64,000 nt of DNA, from assembly GCF_001905545.1 (NCBI RefSeq), contig NZ_LIPD01000007.1:689045-753044 (forward strand), written 5' to 3'. A model generated the notes under the pieces. It was given only the letters and a program-made list of their open reading frames with translations. It was not told the DNA's origin and did not search any database. The position numbers and the translations under genes are program-made. Positions 36,343 through 44,579 of this stretch are shown here, in pieces. The DNA comes from Streptomyces sp. CB02056 (lineage in GTDB: Bacteria > Actinomycetota > Actinomycetes > Streptomycetales > Streptomycetaceae). Positions within the stretch are counted from its first letter, which is position 1, and every line of letters begins with the position of its first letter.

Positions 36343-36417
36343 CAGGCGGTGCGTCCGACGGTGCGGCGCGGCGACGGCGCCCGGCGGTACGTCCGGCGGT
36401 GTGTCAGGCGGTGCGCC
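36343..36417. repeat. Short imperfect direct repeats at the 3' end of the binding-protein gene
   Basis: CAGGCGGTGCGTCCGACGGTG (from 36343) recurs as CGGCGGTACGTCCGGCGGTG (from 36382), and CAGGCGGTGCGCC starts at 36405, overlapping the stop codon. Probably slippage-derived. Confidence 0.45.
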
Positions 36418-37966
36418 GGGTGTCGTCGAGCCGCAGGTAGCCGAGCGCGCTGGTGGCCACGCCGCGCACCGAGGAGGCCAGGGCGTAGGTCTCCCAGGCG
36501 TGCGCGAGGGTGATGTGGAAGGACTCGGTGAGCAGGTACTCGGACAGGTCGTGGTTGACCTCGGCCCGGGCCTGCTCGTCGGCGGCGGCGAAGGCGCGGG
36601 CCTGGAGGTCGGCGTAGGCGGGGTCGGTGACGTGCGAGGTGTTCCGGCCGACCTGGAGCGGCCCGGAGACGGTGATCCCGCTCAGCGGGGAGACGCTGAC
36701 CATGCCGTGGTTGGCGATGAACAGCCCGTCCAGCGTGCCCTGTTGGATCTTCGGCTGGAGCGCGGCGTTGTCCAGCAGCTGGACGTCGACGCCGAACCCG
36801 GCCTGCTCCAGGTCGTACTTGACCAGTTCCACGAGGGAGGCGAAGACCGGCGAGTTGGCGGCGGTGAGCGGCACCCGGGCGCCCTCGGCGCCGGCCTCCC
36901 GGAGCAGTCCGCGGGCCTTCTCCGGGTCGTGCGGGTAGCGGGTGACCTGGTCGGGGGTGACGCCGGGGGTGTTGGAGGGCCAGGGCAGGCTGCTCGCCTC
37001 GGCGTGGCCGCCGTACACCTGGGCGACGATGCGGTCGCGGTCCACCGCGTACTGGAGGGCCTGGCGCACCCGGCGGTCGCCGAAGGGCCCGCTGGTGACG
37101 TTCACGCCGAGGAACGCCTGCTGGTAGGAGGACCTGGCGGACTGCACGGTGAAGGCCGGGTTCCCCCCGAGCACCTTGAGGTCGCGCCCGGGCACCGCGC
37201 CGATCAGGTGGGACTGCCCCGACTGGAGGGCGGACAGCGCGGCCTGGCTGCTGGTCACCGACCGGACGGTGATCCGCTCGAAGTGCGGCCGGCCGCTCTG
37301 CCAGTAGTGGTCGTAGCGGGCCAGGTCGAGCTGGTTGCCGCCCTTGAACGCCTGCCAGGTGAACGGCCCGGTGCCGTTGACCCTGTCGGCGGCCTTGCCG
37401 TCGACGTAACTGCGGGCGTCCACCACGGGGTTGAAGGCGAGCGCGTCGAACAGGTTGCTGGTGGGCTTGGCGAGCGTGAGGGTGACCTCGTTCGGGGCGC
37501 TCGCCCGGATGTCGGCGAGCCGTTCCAGCAGCGGCTTGACCTGGGAGGACTTGGCCGCGCCGGTGAGCGAGAAGACGACGTCGTCCGGGCTGAGCGGGCG
37601 GCCGTCGTGGAAGGTGACGTCCTCGCGCAGCTTGAGCACGAGCCTGGTGCGGTCGGCGCTCCACTCCCAGGAGGTGGCGAGCCAGGGCACGGGCTGGAGG
37701 GTCTGCGGGTCGAGGTCGACCAGCCGGTCCAGCACCAGGTTGACGAACACCGGGGTGTCCGGGCCGCGGTGGAGCAGCTGGGTGGGGTCGGGGGCGGCGC
37801 CGTAGACGATCTGGAGGTCCGGCGCGGAGGCGGTGGCGGGGGCCGCGGCCCCGCCGACGGCGTCCTCGGTGGCGGAGCGGCAGCCCGCCGCCAGCAGGAC
37901 CGCTCCGGCGCTCAGGCCGAGGAAGCCTCTTCGGGGCAGGCCGTGGTGGCGGGCCGCGTCGCTCAT
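36404..37966 (-). CDS. Extracellular solute-binding lipoprotein (SBP family 5)
   Basis: A 520-residue lipoprotein. The signal has a twin-arginine element (LPRRGFLGLSAGAVL) and the lipobox LAAGC, Cys-29 being the lipid site. The mature part has SBP_bac_5 landmarks: YGAAPDPTQL, LVLKLREDVTFHDGRPLSPDDVVFSL, NGTGPFTW, LGVNVTSGPFGDRRVRQALQYAVDRDRIV. Family 5 proteins bind peptides, nickel or oligosaccharides; here the neighbours favour an oligosaccharide, which is inference. It lies 49 bp after the polysaccharide-lyase-like gene and is clearly in the same operon. Confidence 0.92.
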   Translation of the reverse strand: MSDAARHHGLPRRGFLGLSAGAVLLAAGCRSATEDAVGGAAAPATASAPDLQIVYGAAPDPTQLLHRGPDTPVFVNLVLDRLVDLDPQTLQPVPWLATSWEWSADRTRLVLKLREDVTFHDGRPLSPDDVVFSLTGAAKSSQVKPLLERLADIRASAPNEVTLTLAKPTSNLFDALAFNPVVDARSYVDGKAADRVNGTGPFTWQAFKGGNQLDLARYDHYWQSGRPHFERITVRSVTSSQAALSALQSGQSHLIGAVPGRDLKVLGGNPAFTVQSARSSYQQAFLGVNVTSGPFGDRRVRQALQYAVDRDRIVAQVYGGHAEASSLPWPSNTPGVTPDQVTRYPHDPEKARGLLREAGAEGARVPLTAANSPVFASLVELVKYDLEQAGFGVDVQLLDNAALQPKIQQGTLDGLFIANHGMVSVSPLSGITVSGPLQVGRNTSHVTDPAYADLQARAFAAADEQARAEVNHDLSEYLLTESFHITLAHAWETYALASSVRGVATSALGYLRLDDTRRTA

Positions 37967-38015
37967 GGTGGTGCTACCTCTTCGGTTCTCGGGGTCTCGG
38001 TCGGCGGGTGCGGTG

Positions 38016-38804
38016 TCAGTACCTGGTCACGACGACGCTGTCGCTCCAGGCCACCACGTCGGGGCCGCCGGTCGGGTAGGGGATGTTCTTGGCCGGGTTC
38101 CAGTTGGCCCGGTAGATGCCGGTCTTGAAGTACGGCGACTGGTTCTGGTGGTAGTTGTTGAGGCCGCTGTACGCGCCGACCTGCGCGCCGTCCCGGTAGA
38201 CGGTGACGGCGCCGGGGGTGGTGTCGGTGGACCAGGTGATGTCGAAGGCCCACTGGTTCCAGTGGCCGAACTGCACGTCGCCGAGCGGGATCACCGCCTC
38301 CTGGACGGTGCTCGGGTCGGTCAGCCAGTGCACCTTGAGCCGCCAGCTGCCGTCCTTGACGGTCAGCGCGATCGGCGGCTTGGTGTCGCTGCCGTCGGCG
38401 AGCGGGTAGCCGTGCCACTGGGCGAGGATCGTCTCGGTGGACGTCCGCACCCAGTCGGTGGGCAGGTAGTCGGCGAGGGCGAAGCGGTAGCTGCCCCAGC
38501 CGAGGGAGTTGACGGCGACCTCGGAGCGGTAGGAGGCGCCGTCGTTCGGGACGCTGAAGCGGGCGGCCTGGCCGGTGCCGCCGGCGGGTGCGGGGGCCAC
38601 GGTGATGCTGCCGTTGCCGTCGACGCGCTGGCGGGTCCAGGCGGCGAGGGTGCCGGATTCGAAGTCGTCGGCGAAGACCTCGGTGGCGGCGGTCACGGCC
38701 GCGGAGGCGGGTGCGGGGGCGGCGGCGTGGGCGGGAGCGGCGGCGGTCACGGCCAGGGCGGCGGTGAGCACGGCGCCGGCGAGGCGGCCGGGGAGTCGGG
38801 ACAC
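38016..38804 (-). CDS. Secreted polysaccharide lyase-like protein (heparin lyase I / PL20-like jelly roll)
   Basis: A 262-residue exported protein. A signal peptide (GRLAGAVLTAALAVTAAAPAHA) is followed by a concanavalin-like beta-jelly roll. Features include ASYRSEVAVNSLGWGSYRF, ILAQWHGYPLADG, QFGHWNQWAFDITWSTD and NQSPYFKTGIYRANWN, the pattern of the heparin-lyase-I/glucuronan-lyase family (PF14099-like). It probably cleaves an acidic (uronate-containing) polysaccharide outside the cell, feeding the adjacent ABC transporter. The GTG at 38804 has GGAGAAG upstream and begins at the signal peptide. The exact PL family cannot be fixed by eye. Confidence 0.78.
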   Translation of the reverse strand: MSRLPGRLAGAVLTAALAVTAAAPAHAAAPAPASAAVTAATEVFADDFESGTLAAWTRQRVDGNGSITVAPAPAGGTGQAARFSVPNDGASYRSEVAVNSLGWGSYRFALADYLPTDWVRTSTETILAQWHGYPLADGSDTKPPIALTVKDGSWRLKVHWLTDPSTVQEAVIPLGDVQFGHWNQWAFDITWSTDTTPGAVTVYRDGAQVGAYSGLNNYHQNQSPYFKTGIYRANWNPAKNIPYPTGGPDVVAWSDSVVVTRY

Positions 38805-38875
38805 GGGTTCTTCTCCATCTCGGGTTCGGGTACGGGCGACCGGTGGTCGGGGCCGGCTGACGGGATCAACCGGCC

Positions 38876-40435
38876 CTAGCGACAGGAGCCGGCCGGTCCC
38901 ACCCAGGTCGGGCTGGACCAGGCCCACTGGTCGTTCACCTGTCGTACCCTCACGTGGTAGAAGTCCCCGTCGCCGCCGGGGCGTTCGTCGGTCAGCTCGA
39001 ACTCGGCGGTGGTCTCCCGGTCGGGCACGGCCCGGTCGAAGCGGTAGGCGCCGGAGACGAACCCGCCGGTGAAGCCGGTCCGCGCGCCCGCCAGCAGCTC
39101 GCCGACGGCGTGGGCGGTCTCGACGCCGTTCACGACGGCGACCAGCCTGGTCCGCTCGTCGCCCTCGATCCGCAGCGAGAAGCCCTGGGTGCTGTCGGTG
39201 GCGGTGTTGGGGTTGCCGTCGGTGACGGTCCGCAGCCGGACCTCCCCCGGCCCGGTGCGCTCCCAGTGGGACGGCCGGTAGGTGTCCGGCTCGGCCTCGG
39301 CGGGCGCGACCGTCTCCGGGCCGCGCAGCCGGGGCTGGACGTCCAGCAGCCGCCCGCCCTCGATCCGCAACTCCACGTCCCAGTGCACCGGTTCGCCGCG
39401 CCGGCCCCAGCCGACGGCGAAGCCCAGGGTGCCGGTGAAGGTGTCCTCGGCGGCGGCGCGGGCGAGCAGTTCGGGGCGGCTGACCCGGTGGACGGGGACG
39501 CCGTTGCGCAGCAGTTCGACGTGGTCGAGCGCGTCCCGGCCCTGGACGGTGACCTGGATCCGGCGCCGGTCGGCGGAGGGGGCCTCGGCACCCATCGGGG
39601 CGCCGTTGACGGAGGTGGCGAGCAGGATGCGGTCGCCGGTGATCGCGTAGGCGCGGCGCTGCTGGACGGCGGTCCAGATCCCGTCGCGGGTCAGCTCCGG
39701 GGCCCAGACCGCGACCCGGCCGTGCCCGTGGCTGCCGGGGAAGGCGCTGTGGTGGTCGGTGGAGCCGATCAGCCCGAAGCGGTGGCCCAGGCGCAGGCCG
39801 TGGACGGCCGTCCCGGCGGCGGCGCGCGGGCCCATGGTGTGCAGGTAGCCGCGCGGCGCCTCGTCGGACTCGGCGCAGCCGTGCATCGACACCATCTCCA
39901 CCACCGGGGCGAACTCCTCGGTGTAGGAGGCCCAGTCGATGCCGCGGCGGGCCGGCCCGTAGCCGATGTGGTGCGGCAGGGCCCAGGTCCGTACGCCCTG
40001 GGCGGCGAGCTCCCGCAGCCGGGCGCGCAGTCGCTCCAGGTCCGCCGCCCGGATGATCTCGCCGCGCGAGCCGTCGAAGTACACGCAGTGGTCGCCGTAC
40101 GCGAGGCTGTGCCACTCGAAGGACTGGAAGGTGACGAAGCGGCCGTCCTCGTGGGCGGCGGCGGTGACGTCCTGGACGTGGTCCCAGAGCCGGGCCAGCC
40201 GGGCGAAGCCCTCGGTGTGGTAGTCGACCAGGCTGGCCAGCTCGGGGGTGCGCTCGGGCAGGTCGGGCCACCAGCCGTGGCCGGTGACGCTGGCGAAGTC
40301 GAGCTGGAGCCGGGCGTTGGCGTAGGCGTCCTCGATGCTCCCGTGGCCGTAGCTGATGCCGCAGTGGTTGTGGAGGTCGCCGACGTACAGGCCCAGACCG
40401 GCGTAGCCGGGCGCGTCGGTGGTGGGGGCGGTCAT
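38876..40435 (-). CDS. PHP-domain-like metal-dependent protein (DUF3604-like)
   Basis: A 519-residue cytoplasmic protein opening with the PHP-type metal motif YVGDLHNHCGISYGHG. Further His-rich motifs follow: SVTGHGWWPD, SFEWHSLAYGDH, ALPHHIGYG, VSMHGCAESDE and GSTDHHSAFPGSHGHG, together a multi-metal hydrolase site. The C-terminal half is beta-rich. Relatives annotated DUF3604 occur near polysaccharide and sulfatase genes but have no settled activity. It is the first gene of a seven-gene minus-strand operon running to 30641 (gaps 71, 49 and 126 bp, then overlaps) and begins 36 bp from an operator-like site. Confidence 0.75.
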   Translation of the reverse strand: MTAPTTDAPGYAGLGLYVGDLHNHCGISYGHGSIEDAYANARLQLDFASVTGHGWWPDLPERTPELASLVDYHTEGFARLARLWDHVQDVTAAAHEDGRFVTFQSFEWHSLAYGDHCVYFDGSRGEIIRAADLERLRARLRELAAQGVRTWALPHHIGYGPARRGIDWASYTEEFAPVVEMVSMHGCAESDEAPRGYLHTMGPRAAAGTAVHGLRLGHRFGLIGSTDHHSAFPGSHGHGRVAVWAPELTRDGIWTAVQQRRAYAITGDRILLATSVNGAPMGAEAPSADRRRIQVTVQGRDALDHVELLRNGVPVHRVSRPELLARAAAEDTFTGTLGFAVGWGRRGEPVHWDVELRIEGGRLLDVQPRLRGPETVAPAEAEPDTYRPSHWERTGPGEVRLRTVTDGNPNTATDSTQGFSLRIEGDERTRLVAVVNGVETAHAVGELLAGARTGFTGGFVSGAYRFDRAVPDRETTAEFELTDERPGGDGDFYHVRVRQVNDQWAWSSPTWVGPAGSCR

Positions 40436-40470
40436 CGGGGCGGGGCTTCCTCGGGTCGGGGTCGGCGGTG

Positions 40471-40493
40471 TTTGATCGACTCTGAGAAGAAGC
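40471..40493. promoter_or_regulatory. Putative ROK-regulator site before the PHP-transporter operon
   Basis: TTTGATCGAC-TCTGAGAAGAA lies 36 bp upstream of the PHP-like start codon. It shares TTTGATCGA and TCTGA-n-A with the site at 40647. Confidence 0.55.
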
Positions 40494-40646
40494 TAGCCGT
40501 GATCTCCGGGGGCCGGTCAAGGCCCAGCCGGTCGGTGTCGTGCGATCGCCATCGGGCGAAACATCGGCTTCACAGACATCCGGCAGGTGGGAGCGGGAAG
40601 ACGCAGGCCAGCCGACCGGGCCCGGCCTACCGCAAGCCGCTCGGAC

Positions 40647-40669
40647 TTTTGATCGATCTGATAGAAACT
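40647..40669. promoter_or_regulatory. Putative ROK-regulator site before the GH43-like gene
   Basis: TTTTGATCGATC followed by TGATAGAAACT lies 39 bp upstream of the GTG at 40708. It is the link between the other sites: TTTGATCGA as at 40471, TGATAGAAACT as at 28262. Confidence 0.6.
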
Positions 40670-40707
40670 CTTCTCATCCCCTCCCGACCCCTTCGAAGGA
40701 CGGTCCC

Positions 40708-41727
40708 GTGCCGCACCCCGCCGCCCCGCCCGCCGCGCCCGACCTGAGCGCCTCCCACCTGGTCCGCGCCCCCGAGCGCCCCGAACCCGGCTACTGGGCC
40801 GGCTGCCCGGGCGTCCGGTACGAGCCGGACCGCGACCGCTTCCTGCTCACCTACCGCGAGCGCCGCCCGCGCGGCGCGGCGGGCGGCCCCGACCGAGGCT
40901 GGCGCTGCGCCGTCGCCGAGAGCACCGACGGCATCGCCTTCCACGACCTGTGGTCCGTCCGGAGCGACGACCTGGGCTCCCCCTCGATGGAGCGCCTCGC
41001 CCTGCTGCGCCGCGACGGCGGCTACCTGCTCCACCTCAGCCACGTCGACCCGGCCGACAACCGCTGGCGGATCGACGCCCTGAGCGCCGACACCCCCGAC
41101 TCCTTCGACCTCGGCGCCCGCACCCCCGTCCTGACCGCCGCGACCACCGGCACCGAGGGCGTCAAGGACCCGTACCTGCTCGAAACCGACGCCGGCGTCC
41201 ACCTGTTCGCCACCGTCTCCCGGGCCCGGCCGTTCACCCCCGAGGAACGGGCCCGCGCCCACGCGAGTGCCGACATCCACACCACCGGCCTCACCGTCCA
41301 GCCCACCGCCCTCGCGCTCTCCCCGGACGGGCTGCGCTTCACCGCCCCGCCCGGCCGCGCCGCCGAGGCCCTGGACGTCGGCCCGGCCGGCGCCTGGGAC
41401 GGCTACGAGTCCCGGATCACCACCGTCCTCCCCGACGGCCGGGGCGGCTGGCTCGCGCTCTACGACGGCTCGGCGGACGCCGCCGGCAACTACGAGGAGC
41501 GCTGCGGCCTGGCCGCCTCCGCCGACCTGCGCGCCTGGCACCGCCTCACCCCGGACGGCCCCTGGCTGGACGTCCGGTACGCCGACCTCGTCTCCGCCCG
41601 CGGCCGCTGGTACCTCTACTACGAGCAGACCCGCGCGGACGGCGCCCACGAACTGCGGGTGGCCGTCCTGGACGAGTTCGCCGGGGTCCGCCCCGACGGC
41701 GGCCCGGCGACGGCCCCCTGCGACTGA
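40708..41727 (+). CDS. GH43-like five-bladed beta-propeller glycosidase-related protein
   Basis: A 339-residue protein without a signal peptide. The arrangement of blades fits GH43/GH117-type propellers: CPGVRYEPDRDRFLLTYRER, AESTDGIAFHDL, EGVKDPYLLETDAGVHLFATV, WDGYESRITTVLPDGRGGWLALYDG and YADLVSARGRWYLYYEQ. The GVKDPYLL Asp and the YES Glu are candidate catalytic residues. It would act inside the cell on imported saccharides. The GTG at 40708 has GAAGGA 7 nt upstream. It is transcribed divergently from the PHP-transporter operon, with two related operator-like sites in the intergenic region. Confidence 0.7.
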   Translation: MPHPAAPPAAPDLSASHLVRAPERPEPGYWAGCPGVRYEPDRDRFLLTYRERRPRGAAGGPDRGWRCAVAESTDGIAFHDLWSVRSDDLGSPSMERLALLRRDGGYLLHLSHVDPADNRWRIDALSADTPDSFDLGARTPVLTAATTGTEGVKDPYLLETDAGVHLFATVSRARPFTPEERARAHASADIHTTGLTVQPTALALSPDGLRFTAPPGRAAEALDVGPAGAWDGYESRITTVLPDGRGGWLALYDGSADAAGNYEERCGLAASADLRAWHRLTPDGPWLDVRYADLVSARGRWYLYYEQTRADGAHELRVAVLDEFAGVRPDGGPATAPCD

Positions 41728-41737
41728 GAATCCCGGC

Positions 41738-42649
41738 TCACGCGCCCGCGGCGGCCGCCTCGGCGAGGGAGTCCAGCACCGGCCGGACCAGCGGGTGCCC
41801 GTCGGCGCCGGCCCGGACGGCGGCGAAGACCCGGCGGGTGGCGAGCTCGCTGTCCACCGGGCGCACCGCGACCTCGCCGAGGTCGACGCCGCGCAGCGCC
41901 GAGCGCGGCACCAGCGCCACCCCGAGGCCGGCCGAGGCCAGCGCCACCACGGCCCGGAAGTCGTCCGAGGAGTGCAGCAGCCGGGGCTGGAACCCGGCGT
42001 GCTCGCAGGCCAGCAGCACCACGTCGTGGCAGGGGTTGCCGGGGTACGGCCCGATCCACGGCTCGTCGGCCAGCGAGGCGACGGCCAGCGGGCCGGACTC
42101 GGCGGCCAGCCGGTGGCCGAGCGGCAGCACGGCCTCGAAGGGCTCGGCGTACAGCGGCACCCTGGTCAGCCGGGCGTCGTCGGCGCGCGGGGCGCCCCGG
42201 TACTCGACGGCCACCGCGAGGTCGGCCCGGCCGTCCAGCACCATCGGCAGGCTGGCGTCGCCCTCGGCGTCCAGCACCTTGAGCCGCACCCCGGGCGCGC
42301 GCCCGGCGAGCAGGCCGACGGCCGGGGCGAGCACGGAGGCGATGGCGGTCGCGAAGGAGGCGACCGTCACCTCCCCGGAGACGCCCGCGCTGTACGCGGC
42401 GAGGTCGGCCTCGGCGCGCTCCAGCTGGGCGAGCACCACGTCGGCGTGGCCGAGCAGGATCTCCCCGGCGGCGGTCAGCCGTACGCCCCGGCCCTCCCGG
42501 GCGAGCAGGTGGTGGCCGGTCTCCTGCTCCAGGGCGGCCAGCTGCTGGGAGACCGCGGAGGGGGTCAGGTAGAGGGCGGCCGCCGCGGCGGTCACGGTGC
42601 GGTGGTCCGCCACGGCCCGCAGGGTCCGCAGCCGTCGTGCGTCGATCAC
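41738..42649 (-). CDS. LysR family transcriptional regulator
   Basis: A 303-residue LTTR. The N-terminal HTH reads LRTLRAVADHRTVTAAAAAL followed by YLTPSAVSQQLAALEQETGHHLLAREGRGV; the C-terminal type 2 periplasmic-binding-like effector domain includes EVTVASFATAIASVLAPAV and AVALASAGLGVALVPRSAL. The GTG at 42649 is chosen because the HTH begins directly after it. It ends 11 bp from the GH43-like gene (convergent) and is divergent from the first propeller paralogue, which it might control; LysR sites are of T-N11-A type, and none is clear to me there. Confidence 0.92.
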   Translation of the reverse strand: MIDARRLRTLRAVADHRTVTAAAAALYLTPSAVSQQLAALEQETGHHLLAREGRGVRLTAAGEILLGHADVVLAQLERAEADLAAYSAGVSGEVTVASFATAIASVLAPAVGLLAGRAPGVRLKVLDAEGDASLPMVLDGRADLAVAVEYRGAPRADDARLTRVPLYAEPFEAVLPLGHRLAAESGPLAVASLADEPWIGPYPGNPCHDVVLLACEHAGFQPRLLHSSDDFRAVVALASAGLGVALVPRSALRGVDLGEVAVRPVDSELATRRVFAAVRAGADGHPLVRPVLDSLAEAAAAGA

Positions 42650-42807
42650 GGACCAATTCTGCCAGCGCGGCACGGCGCACCCGACCGGAGCACGGTTCCG
42701 CCGGGTCCGCCGACGGCCGCGCGGGCCGGTCGGGACGGCTCCCGTTCGTCGGCCACCCGCCCCGTACGGCGGGACGGTTGTACCGGCGTGGGAGATTTCG
42801 GCCGGAG

Positions 42808-42879
42808 ATACGACCGGTGAGGTATTTCCGGACGAGATCGCTCCTGTCCGTTGACCGGACACCCGCACGGCGCTTGGCT
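42808..42879 (+). promoter_or_regulatory. Conserved promoter module, copy 1
   Basis: Operator-like ATACG-N8-GGTAT (42808-42825, right arm degenerate), exactly 25 nt, -35 TTGACC (42851-42856), 17 nt, -10-like TTGGCT (42874-42879). The same elements with the same first spacing precede the other three propeller paralogues. Confidence 0.75.
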
Positions 42880-42941
42880 CTTCCCCAACCGGGCCACGGG
42901 GGTGTCGACGGCCCGGCACCGTCATCTGGGGAGGATGATCC

Positions 42942-44387
42942 ATGACCACCGCACGCACCCGCCGCCGACTGGCCCGTACCGCCGCCGTCCTGGTGGCCGT
43001 GGCCGTGGCCGGCGCCGCGATGCCCGCCGCCGAGGCCCGCCCGCCCAAGGGCGACACCGCCCGGGTCAGCGAGGGCGCCAAGGGCGAGCCGCTGAACGGC
43101 ACCTCCCTCGCGCTCGGGCTGAGCGACGACGGCCGCTACGCCCTGTTCTCCTCGGCGGCGACCAACCTGCTGCCGGGCGGCGCCGGGGTCCTCGGCGACG
43201 TCTACGTGCGGGACCTGCGCAACGGCCACACCGAGCGGGTCAGCGTCGCCGACGACGGCTCCGCCCTGGACAACGGCAGCAACGACGCGGCGATCAGCGG
43301 CAACGGCCGGTACGTGGTGTTCAGCAGCTACGCCTCCAACGCGGTGCCCGGGCAGCCGAAGCACCCCTCGGACGTCTTCGTCCGGGACCGCTGGACCGGC
43401 CGCACCGAGCTGCTCTCCGCGGGCGACGGCGTCTCCGGCGCGGGCGACGACCAGAGCATCCGCAACGCCTTCAACGCCGCCATCAGCGCCGACGGCCGCT
43501 ACGTGGTCTACTCCTCCGACCGCACCGACCTCGCCCCCGGCGTGCGCCGCGGCAAGTTCAACGTCTTCCTCGCCGACCGCTGGACCCACACCACCCGGGT
43601 GGTCAGCACCGGCGCGGACGGCACCCCGGCCGACAACAACTCCTTCCGCCCGACGATCAGCGCGGACGGCACCGTCATCGGCTTCACCTCGCGGGCCGGC
43701 AACCTGCTCCCGGCCGAGCAGACCCCGCCCGCGCTCGCCGCCACTTCCGCCGCGGACCCCGCTGATGGCACGGACCTCGCCGAGGCCGCGCGGGCCCCGC
43801 GGACCGCCTCCGCCCGCGCCGAGCTGGCCGCCATCCGCGCCTACCCGTACTACGTCTGGGACGCCCGCACCGGGAAGATCACCGGCGCCAGCTACAACGA
43901 GGCCGGCGAGTTCGTCAACAGCGGCAACGACGGGCGGATCAGCCCCTCCGGCCGCTACGCGGCCTACACCGTCTTCGAGGAGGGCGGCCGCCCCGGCTCG
44001 CACGGCCGCCACCAGGACGTCTACGTCCGCGAGCTGGCCACCGGCACGACCACCAAGGTCAACAAGCCGCTGTCCGGCACCACCCCGCGCGACTCCTCCT
44101 ACGACCCGGTGATGCCGATGAACGACCGCTGGGTGTACTTCGTCTCCGACGTCGCCGACCTGGTGCCCGGCGACACCAACGAGCAGGCCGACGTCTTCCG
44201 CACCGACCTGCGCAGCGGGCACACCGAGCGGGTCTCCCTCGCCCACGACGGCTCCCAGAGCACCACCTCCGCCGCCTTCCCGCAGGTCGACGCCGACGAC
44301 ACGACGCTGCTGTTCAGCGCCCAGGACGGCAACCTGGCGCCCGTCGTCGACAGCGACCTCACGGACGTCTTCCGGCGCCGCCTGTGA
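42942..44387 (+). CDS. Secreted TolB/PD40-like beta-propeller protein, paralogue 1
   Basis: A 481-residue exported protein. A signal peptide (RTAAVLVAVAVAGAAMPAAEA) precedes KPPKG-like RPPKGDTARVSEGAKGEPLNG. About six PD40-like blades follow, each with an I-S-x-N/D-G-R-Y-V-x-F-S-S core and a DVFVRDRWTG-type closing strand. No catalytic residues are apparent; such propellers bind partners or polymers in the envelope or medium. It has GGGGAGGATGATCC as ribosome site. It is the first of four tandem paralogues, each with its own conserved promoter. Function unknown. Confidence 0.85.
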   Translation: MTTARTRRRLARTAAVLVAVAVAGAAMPAAEARPPKGDTARVSEGAKGEPLNGTSLALGLSDDGRYALFSSAATNLLPGGAGVLGDVYVRDLRNGHTERVSVADDGSALDNGSNDAAISGNGRYVVFSSYASNAVPGQPKHPSDVFVRDRWTGRTELLSAGDGVSGAGDDQSIRNAFNAAISADGRYVVYSSDRTDLAPGVRRGKFNVFLADRWTHTTRVVSTGADGTPADNNSFRPTISADGTVIGFTSRAGNLLPAEQTPPALAATSAADPADGTDLAEAARAPRTASARAELAAIRAYPYYVWDARTGKITGASYNEAGEFVNSGNDGRISPSGRYAAYTVFEEGGRPGSHGRHQDVYVRELATGTTTKVNKPLSGTTPRDSSYDPVMPMNDRWVYFVSDVADLVPGDTNEQADVFRTDLRSGHTERVSLAHDGSQSTTSAAFPQVDADDTTLLFSAQDGNLAPVVDSDLTDVFRRRL

Positions 44388-44443
44388 CGCCCCGACTCCC
44401 TCGGTGACGCCCCGACTCCCTCGGTGACGCCCTGACTCCCTTG
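44384..44443 (+). repeat. Three 20-bp tandem repeats across the stop codon of propeller 1
   Basis: GTGACGCCCCGACTCCCTCG occurs at 44384-44403 and 44404-44423, and with two changes at 44424-44443. The stop codon lies in the first copy. A related single unit occurs after propeller 3 (about 47530-47550). Confidence 0.85.
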
Positions 44444-44447
44444 CCGG

Positions 44448-44544
44448 ATACGCCTGTTGGCGTATTTCCCGGCGGGACCACCCTCGGCCGTTGACCACCA
44501 GCCCTCCCGACGGTTGGCTCTGCGAAAGCCCGCCGCCGGGAGGG
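44448..44544 (+). promoter_or_regulatory. Conserved promoter module, copy 2, with inverted repeat around -10
   Basis: ATACG (44448-44452), 8 nt, CGTAT (44461-44465), 25 nt, TTGACC (44491-44496), 17 nt, TTGGCT (44514-44519). In addition CCCTCCCGACGG (44502-44513) and CCGCCGGGAGGG (44533-44544) form a near-perfect inverted repeat flanking the -10 and expected start site. Confidence 0.78.
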
Positions 44545-44579
44545 AGCCCGGCCGGGCGATCCCAGGGGAGGAAGATCTC

